Assembly (NCBI GenBank): GCA_002372735.1
Contig: DFIE01000107.1
Span: 1 to 9,994 of the forward strand
Reading direction: 5' to 3'
Source: Clostridiales bacterium UBA3705
GTDB lineage: Bacteria; Bacillota_A; Clostridia; Oscillospirales; Oscillospiraceae
DNA length: 9,994 nt
In this document: piece by piece, positions 6,566-9,994 of the stretch
How the letters are laid out: each line of letters opens with the position of its first letter
How positions within the stretch are numbered: position 1 is the stretch's first letter
The notes under the pieces: generated by a model
What the model saw: only the letters and a program-made list of their open reading frames with translations
What the model was told of the DNA's origin: nothing
Database searches by the model: none
Program-made: the position numbers and the translations under genes

Positions 6566-7939
6566 ATGAAAACTCTTCTGAAAAACGGCACGGTGGTCAA
6601 CGCCTCCGGGTCCAAGGTCACAGACGTGCTGATCTGCAACGACAAGATCAAGGTCATGGGCGAAAACCTCCAATCCGACGACGCCCGGGTGGTGGACTGC
6701 ACCGGCAAGCTGCTGATGCCCGGCTTTATCGACGCCCACACCCACTTTGACCTGGACGTGGCCAACACCACCACCGCAGACGATTTTTACACCGGCGGCA
6801 AGGCGGCGCTCCGGGGCGGCACCACCCTGGTCATCGACTTTGCCTGCCCCAACAAGGGCGAGAGCCTGCAGTACGGGCTGGACCTGTGGCACAAGAAGGC
6901 CGACGGCCGCACCGCCTGCGACTATGGCTTCCACATGACCATTGACGACTGGAACGAGTCCATCCGGGCAGAGATCCCCAGGATGCTGGAGCAGGGCGTC
7001 TCCTCCTTCAAGATGTACCTGACCTACCCCGCCATGATGATCGGCGACGGGCAGATGCTGATGGCCCTGCAGGAGTTGAAAAAATACGGGGCCCTGGCCG
7101 GCGTCCACTGCGAAAACGCCGGGATGATCGACGCCCTGATCGCCGAGCACAAGGCCGCCGGCCACCTGGACCCCTCCGCCCATCCCCAGTGCCGGCCCGA
7201 TCTGATGGAGGCCGAGGCCGTGGGCCGGCTGCTGAAGATGGCCTGTGTGGCGGACACCCCGGTGATCATTGTCCACCTGACCTGTGAGGCCGCCCTGAAG
7301 GAGGTGGAGGCCGCCCGGGCCCGGGGCCAGAAGGTCTACGTGGAGACCTGCCCCCACTACCTGCTGCTGGACGACAGCCTGTACAGCCAGCCGGACTTTG
7401 CCGGGGCCCGGTACGTCTGCGCCCCGCCCCTGCGCAAGCCCGCCGACGAGGCCCGGCTGTGGCAGGCCCTGGCAGAGGGCGAAATCCAGACCGTGTCCAC
7501 CGACCACTGCAGCTTTACCCTGAAGCAGAAGGAAATGGGCCTGGAGGACTTTACCAAAATCCCCGGCGGCCTGCCCGGGGTGGAGACCCGGGGCGAGCTG
7601 ATGTACCACTACGGCGTGGCCCAGGGCCGGATCAGCCGGGAGAAGCTGGTGGAGGTCCTCAGCGCCAACCCCGCCAAGCTCTACGGCGTGTGGCCCAGAA
7701 AGGGCGTGCTGCAGCCGGGCAGCGACGCGGACATCGTGGTCTTTGACCCCAACCGGCCCCACACCATCACCGCGGCGGATCAGGCCGCCAACGTGGACTA
7801 CTCCCCCTATGAGGGCAGGGAGCTCTCCGGGTCGGTGGTGCAGGTGTATCTCCGGGGCAGGCTGGCCGTGGACAACGGCCGGGTGCTGGAGGACAGGGGC
7901 GGCATCTTTATCCCCAGAGGCCTTTCCGCCCTGGATTGA
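6566..7939 (+). CDS. Dihydropyrimidinase / D-hydantoinase family cyclic amidohydrolase
   Basis: This 457-residue cytoplasmic enzyme is of the amidohydrolase superfamily and is expected to open cyclic diamides such as dihydrouracil or hydantoins. The fold runs from an N-terminal beta-sandwich strand set through a TIM barrel and back to the beta-sandwich (GSDADIVVFDP near 385-394). All metal-site residues are present: H58 and H60 (DAHTHFD), K149 (SFKMYLTY, the carbamylated lysine), H181 (HCEN), H237 (VHLT) and D313 (STDHC). Y154 is the usual substrate-binding tyrosine. Length is normal. The start has AAAGGAG 8 bases upstream. The gene is monocistronic; no dihydropyrimidine dehydrogenase or ureidopropionase gene lies beside it, so the pathway is open: reductive pyrimidine breakdown, hydantoin use, or the hyuA-type role reported for purine-degrading gut anaerobes. 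Specificity cannot be read from the sequence. Confidence 0.9.
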   Translation: MKTLLKNGTVVNASGSKVTDVLICNDKIKVMGENLQSDDARVVDCTGKLLMPGFIDAHTHFDLDVANTTTADDFYTGGKAALRGGTTLVIDFACPNKGESLQYGLDLWHKKADGRTACDYGFHMTIDDWNESIRAEIPRMLEQGVSSFKMYLTYPAMMIGDGQMLMALQELKKYGALAGVHCENAGMIDALIAEHKAAGHLDPSAHPQCRPDLMEAEAVGRLLKMACVADTPVIIVHLTCEAALKEVEAARARGQKVYVETCPHYLLLDDSLYSQPDFAGARYVCAPPLRKPADEARLWQALAEGEIQTVSTDHCSFTLKQKEMGLEDFTKIPGGLPGVETRGELMYHYGVAQGRISREKLVEVLSANPAKLYGVWPRKGVLQPGSDADIVVFDPNRPHTITAADQAANVDYSPYEGRELSGSVVQVYLRGRLAVDNGRVLEDRGGIFIPRGLSALD

Positions 7940-7981
7940 GGGAAAAGTGGAGGAATTCTTGCGTTTTTCCCCGGTTTTTTT
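7940..7981 (+). terminator. Probable rho-independent terminator of the hydantoinase gene
   Basis: GGGAAAAGTG (7940-7949) can pair with CGTTTTTCCC (7962-7971) using two wobble pairs, around a 12-base loop. It is followed by CGG and seven Ts (7975-7981). The stem is A-T-rich and the T tract is offset by three bases, so the site is less certain than the other terminators here. Confidence 0.5.
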
Positions 7982-8012
7982 CGCTAAAAACCCACATTTC
8001 CCCCATTTCTAC

Positions 8013-8041
8013 TTGCGCAGTGGGCGAAAGTATGGTATAAT
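8013..8041 (+). promoter_or_regulatory. Promoter of the dCMP deaminase gene (extended -10)
   Basis: TTGCGC (8013-8018), 17 bases, then TATAAT (8036-8041), preceded by TGG. Transcription should start near 8048, which is only 8 bases before the in-frame ATG at 8056 and so supports the later start at 8074. Confidence 0.8.
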
Positions 8042-8059
8042 ATCCTAAATATCTCATGT

Positions 8060-8066
8060 GGGGAGG
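8060..8066 (+). promoter_or_regulatory. Shine-Dalgarno that fixes the dCMP deaminase start
   Basis: GGGGAGG lies 7 bases before the ATG at 8074. The earlier ATG at 8056 lies upstream of this site and within about 10 bases of the predicted RNA 5' end, with no ribosome site of its own. Confidence 0.8.
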
Positions 8067-8073
8067 CCTGGCT

Positions 8074-8559
8074 ATGGGTCGCATCGACAAAGAGAACTAC
8101 TATCTGGACATTGCAGAAACCGTGCTGGAGCGGTCCACCTGCGGGCGCAAGCGCTACGGCGCGCTGATTGTCCGCAACGATGAAATCATCGCCACCGGCT
8201 ACAACGGCGCCCCCCGGGGCCGGGAAAACTGCATCGACCTGGGCTACTGCCTGCGGCAAAGGCTGAACATCCCCTCCGGCGAGCGGTATGAGCTGTGCCG
8301 CAGCGTCCACGCCGAGATGAACGCGGTGATCTCCGCCTCCCGCAGCGAGTGTCTGGGCGGCACCCTGTTTTTGGCGGGCCGTGAGGTCTCCACCGGGGAC
8401 TACGTCAAGAACATCACCCCCTGCTCTATGTGCCGACGGGTGATTATCAACGCCGGCATCAAAAAGGTGGTCATGCGCACGGGCAATGACCAATACGAGA
8501 CCGTCAACGTCCAGGAATGGGTCTTCAACGACGACTCCATTGTGGATCTGCAGGAATAA
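8074..8559 (+). CDS. dCMP deaminase family protein (ComEB-like)
   Basis: This 161-residue cytoplasmic enzyme is of the zinc-dependent cytidine/deoxycytidylate deaminase fold and is expected to convert dCMP to dUMP for dTMP synthesis. Zinc site: H79 and the proton-shuttling E81 in SVHAEMNAV, then C117 and C120 in TPCSMCRR. The TGYNGAPRG substrate-loop motif (41-49) is typical of dCMP deaminases as opposed to guanine or tRNA-adenosine deaminases. Further cysteines at 23, 53, 59 and 75 include the C-x5-C pair seen in many dCMP deaminases; a structural second zinc is possible but cannot be decided. In Bacillus the homologue is comEB beside comEA/comEC, but here it stands alone with its own promoter. 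A ComEC-like fragment lies at the left edge, 7.7 kb away and in a separate unit. Confidence 0.9.
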   Translation: MGRIDKENYYLDIAETVLERSTCGRKRYGALIVRNDEIIATGYNGAPRGRENCIDLGYCLRQRLNIPSGERYELCRSVHAEMNAVISASRSECLGGTLFLAGREVSTGDYVKNITPCSMCRRVIINAGIKKVVMRTGNDQYETVNVQEWVFNDDSIVDLQE

Positions 8560-8565
8560 CGCACC

Positions 8566-8603
8566 AAAACAGAGCCTGCCGCGGCTGCGGCAGGCTCTGT
8601 TTT
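8566..8603. terminator. Bidirectional rho-independent terminator
   Basis: A perfect 17-bp stem (8566-8582 with 8587-8603) encloses the 4-base loop GGCT and is flanked by AAAA on the left and TTTTTT on the right. It lies 6 bases past the dCMP deaminase stop and 14 bases past the stop of the minus-strand DUF4363 gene, so it can end transcripts from both sides. Confidence 0.92.
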
Positions 8604-8617
8604 TTGTATGGGCGCGG

Positions 8618-8983
8618 CTAAAACAGGTTTTCGGGGGCAAGGGCGTCAAAGTCTGCCAGCTGGCGCAGGCGCAGCAGCACCGCGGTGCTGCGGGCGGCAA
8701 AGTCCCCCGGGGCCAGGCACAGGTCGCTGAGCGCCAGGGTCAGCTCCTCCAGACTCTGGTGGTGCAGCAGGGCCGAGAGCAGAGGCAGGGCCTTGTGCCA
8801 CCGGCCTTGGGCCTGGCGGGCCAGGTCGGCGGCCTGTTCCATATGCCCCTCCCGGGCAGCGGTGCGGGCCTGGGTCACCAGGTCTGATACCCGGTCCAGC
8901 CGGGCGTGGATGGCCCCGTTTGCCCACAGGCAGAAGCCCGCCAGCAGGGCCAGCAGCAACAGGCCCAGAAACAGACGTCTCAT
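8618..8983 (-). CDS. Small membrane-anchored protein, DUF4363-like
   Basis: This 121-residue protein has an N-terminal hydrophobic helix (residues 4-20, Leu/Ala-rich after MRR) and a helical remainder rich in Ala, Leu, Arg and Gln (about 28-112). It would be anchored in the membrane, with the helical part probably outside; the helix could also act as an uncleaved signal. Size, layout and its place directly downstream of a DUF421 gene match the DUF4363 family, whose function is unknown. The reading frame stays open upstream to 9199, but that part is an overlap with the DUF421 gene in another frame. The ATG at 8983 overlaps the DUF421 stop as ATGA and has AAAGGAG 5 bases upstream, so it is the start. 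Assignment rests on recognition of length, hydrophobicity and neighbourhood. Confidence 0.75.
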   Translation of the reverse strand: MRRLFLGLLLLALLAGFCLWANGAIHARLDRVSDLVTQARTAAREGHMEQAADLARQAQGRWHKALPLLSALLHHQSLEELTLALSDLCLAPGDFAARSTAVLLRLRQLADFDALAPENLF

Positions 8984-9654
8984 GGCAGCTCCTTTCTGAT
9001 CCATTGGATGGTTCCGCCCTCGTCCACGGTGAGATGGAAAATCTCCGGGATTTTGAGCTTCCGTTTTTTCAGCTCCCGGCGCAGCCAGGCCTCGTCCCGG
9101 CCGGCCCTGGACAGATTCTCCGCCAGCACCACCCCGTCGGAGATCAGGGGCAGGGGCAGTGGGGATTCCGGCACCCGCAGGCCCAGGTCCTCCGGGCAAA
9201 GGGGCCGGCTGCCGCCCCGGAGCAGCACCGACAGGGAGCCGTCGGTCTCCAGCAGGGCGTGGCGGACCTGGGCCAGGTCAAACACGTCCTTTTGCCGCAG
9301 GCGCTGGGTCAGCTCCTCCAGACTCACCCGGGTGGCCCGGAGATTGGCCTGCAGCACCCGCCCGTCCCGGATCAGGGGCACGGGCCGGCCGCAGAGCAGC
9401 CGGCGCACCGGCAGAAATTTCATGCTGAGCCCTGCCAGGATCAGCTCCGTGGCCAGCACCGTCAAAATGGGGATCAGCCCCGACAGCAGGGGCAGGCTGT
9501 TGTCCTGCATGGGCACCGCCGCCAGGTTGGCGATGAGCATGGTGACCACAAATTCCGCGGGCTCCATCTCTCCCAGCTGGCGCTTGCCCATGGTGCGTAT
9601 GGCGGCAATCAGCACCAGATAGGACAGCACCGTCCTGACCAGGGCAATGAACAT
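8980..9654 (-). CDS. DUF421 (YetF-like) membrane protein
   Basis: This 224-residue protein has three predicted membrane helices (about 3-20, 34-51 and 57-80) and then a soluble cytoplasmic domain (about 85-224). The RTMGKRQLGEMEPAEFVVT segment between helices 1 and 2 is the typical DUF421 signature, and the soluble part holds the repeated alpha/beta DUF421 domain: PVPLIRDGRV near 91-100 and PLPLISDGVV near 167-176 are corresponding strands of its two halves. YetF-like proteins are common in spore-forming Firmicutes; their biochemical role is not settled. The start has GAGGTGA 7-10 bases upstream. The stop overlaps the DUF4363 start, so the two proteins are made as a coupled pair and probably work together. 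The length is normal for the family. Confidence 0.88.
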   Translation of the reverse strand: MFIALVRTVLSYLVLIAAIRTMGKRQLGEMEPAEFVVTMLIANLAAVPMQDNSLPLLSGLIPILTVLATELILAGLSMKFLPVRRLLCGRPVPLIRDGRVLQANLRATRVSLEELTQRLRQKDVFDLAQVRHALLETDGSLSVLLRGGSRPLCPEDLGLRVPESPLPLPLISDGVVLAENLSRAGRDEAWLRRELKKRKLKIPEIFHLTVDEGGTIQWIRKELP

Positions 9655-9718
9655 GGCGTATCACCTCGGCTTCAGCTTCCCCGATTTTGGCAAAAATCAT
9701 GCACTTACCGGAAAACTT

Positions 9719-9744
9719 CACAAAAAAAGATTGAAATTTTTGTG
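9719..9744. repeat. Inverted repeat flanking the glnN -35 element
   Basis: CACAAAAA (9719-9726) and TTTTTGTG (9737-9744) are perfect 8-base inverted arms with 10 bases between them. The spacer ends in the TTGAAA -35 hexamer (9731-9736), so a dimeric protein bound here could block or aid the glutamine synthetase promoter. The arms do not match the GlnR/TnrA box. The region is A/T-rich, so chance is possible. Confidence 0.4.
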
Positions 9745-9759
9745 GATTTGCGCTATAGT
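9731..9759 (+). promoter_or_regulatory. Promoter of the glutamine synthetase gene
   Basis: TTGAAA (9731-9736, 5 of 6), 17 bases, TATAGT (9754-9759, 5 of 6). The start site would be near 9766, about 27 bases before the ATG at 9793. The ribosome site is AGGAG at 9780-9784, 8 bases upstream of the ATG. Confidence 0.85.
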
Positions 9760-9792
9760 TGGTAGGTAGTTTTTTGGATAGGAGCAATTAGA

Positions 9793-9994
9793 ATGAGCAT
9801 TGCAGAAATTTTCGGTTCCAATGTGTTTAATGAATCCGTGATGCGGGACCGGCTGCCCGAGCATGTGTATGCCGAGGTACGGCAGGTGCTGGACCACGGC
9901 GGTCAGCTCTCCATGCAGGCGGCAGACATCGTCGCCCGGGCCATGATGGAGTGGGCCGTGGAAAAGGGCGCCACCCATTACACCCACTGGTTCC
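9793..9994 (+). CDS. glnN: Glutamine synthetase type III, N-terminus (3' truncated)
   Basis: The first 67 codons are visible before the window ends. The beginning (IFGSNVFNESVMRDRLP) and the segment EWAVEKGATHYTHWF match the N-terminus of type III glutamine synthetases, the large (about 700-residue) GlnN form; type I enzymes start differently. The enzyme makes glutamine from glutamate, ammonia and ATP in the cytoplasm, a key nitrogen assimilation step. The active-site residues lie beyond the window and cannot be checked. The gene has its own promoter and Shine-Dalgarno site and is divergent from the DUF421-DUF4363 pair. Nothing seen in the leader resembles a known nitrogen riboswitch, but an inverted repeat surrounds the -35 element. 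Confidence 0.9.
   Translation, partial: MSIAEIFGSNVFNESVMRDRLPEHVYAEVRQVLDHGGQLSMQAADIVARAMMEWAVEKGATHYTHWF

Noticed and set aside
6398..7762. Open minus-strand frame of 454 codons opposite the hydantoinase gene
   Set aside because: The opposite strand encodes a complete amidohydrolase with all metal ligands; this frame is a Gly/Val/His/Gln-rich shadow.
8984..9199. N-terminal extension of the DUF4363 frame by 72 residues
   Set aside because: The extension overlaps the DUF421 gene in another frame and is Gly/Pro/Arg-rich. The ATG at 8983 has a good ribosome site and is followed at once by the hydrophobic helix.
9690..9716. Possible minus-strand promoter for the DUF421 gene (TTGTGA ... CATGAT)
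   Set aside because: Both hexamers match only 4 of 6 with a 16-base spacer in an A/T-rich stretch, which is too weak to annotate. A real promoter should lie somewhere in 9655-9792.
8920..9765. Open plus-strand frame of 281 codons opposite the DUF421 gene
   Set aside because: Gln/Pro/His-rich composition and no recognisable domain; the DUF421 protein on the other strand is clear.
1..9994. CRISPR array, tRNA, rRNA, insertion sequence or phage genes
   Set aside because: No spaced direct repeats, no tRNA cloverleaf, and no transposase or integrase motif was seen on reading both strands. The only tandem repeat is the 15-bp coding repeat at 2481-2585.

Overview
The window looks like a chromosomal segment of a GC-rich, anaerobic Firmicute, most likely a gut clostridium of the Oscillospiraceae / Flavonifractor-Lawsonibacter type. 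This is an inference from four things: strong AGGAGG-type Shine-Dalgarno sites, GC-rich genes separated by short AT-rich intergenic gaps with sigma-A-like promoters, families typical of clostridia (DUF4317, DUF421 with DUF4363, type III glutamine synthetase), and an S-layer-homology surface protein. I saw no mobile element, CRISPR array, rRNA or tRNA. No gene-free stretch exceeds about 190 bases.

Layout. (1) At 1-399 (+) is the 3' end of a ComEC-like metallo-beta-lactamase-fold protein. A long symmetric hairpin at 408-448 separates it from a convergent minus-strand operon. (2) That operon (3833 down to 456) starts from an extended -10 promoter and encodes a DUF4317 protein followed 3 bases later by a secreted protein. 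The secreted protein carries six SLH modules, arranged as two triplets, and an M14 metallocarboxypeptidase domain. (3) A second minus-strand operon (6376 down to 3975) encodes an ECF-like sigma factor and, overlapping it by an ATGA, a large single-pass membrane protein that is probably its regulator. It has a near-consensus sigma-A promoter and ends at a terminator just upstream of the DUF4317 promoter. (4) Divergent to the sigma operon is a monocistronic dihydropyrimidinase/hydantoinase gene (6566-7939, +), then a dCMP deaminase gene (8074-8559, +). Each has its own TGG-TATAATAT promoter. (5) A bidirectional terminator (8566-8603) separates these from a minus-strand DUF421-DUF4363 membrane protein pair (9654 down to 8618). 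(6) Divergent to that pair, the start of a type III glutamine synthetase gene runs off the right edge.

How they fit together. The genes form small independent transcription units rather than one pathway. The unit with the most unexplained biology is the sigma factor plus its large extracytoplasmic partner, which looks like an envelope-sensing switch without a recognisable zinc anti-sigma domain. The SLH-M14 peptidase next door is a cell-surface enzyme, but it has its own sigma-A-type promoter, so a regulatory link between the two is only speculation. The hydantoinase, dCMP deaminase and glutamine synthetase concern pyrimidine/nitrogen metabolism but are separately transcribed.
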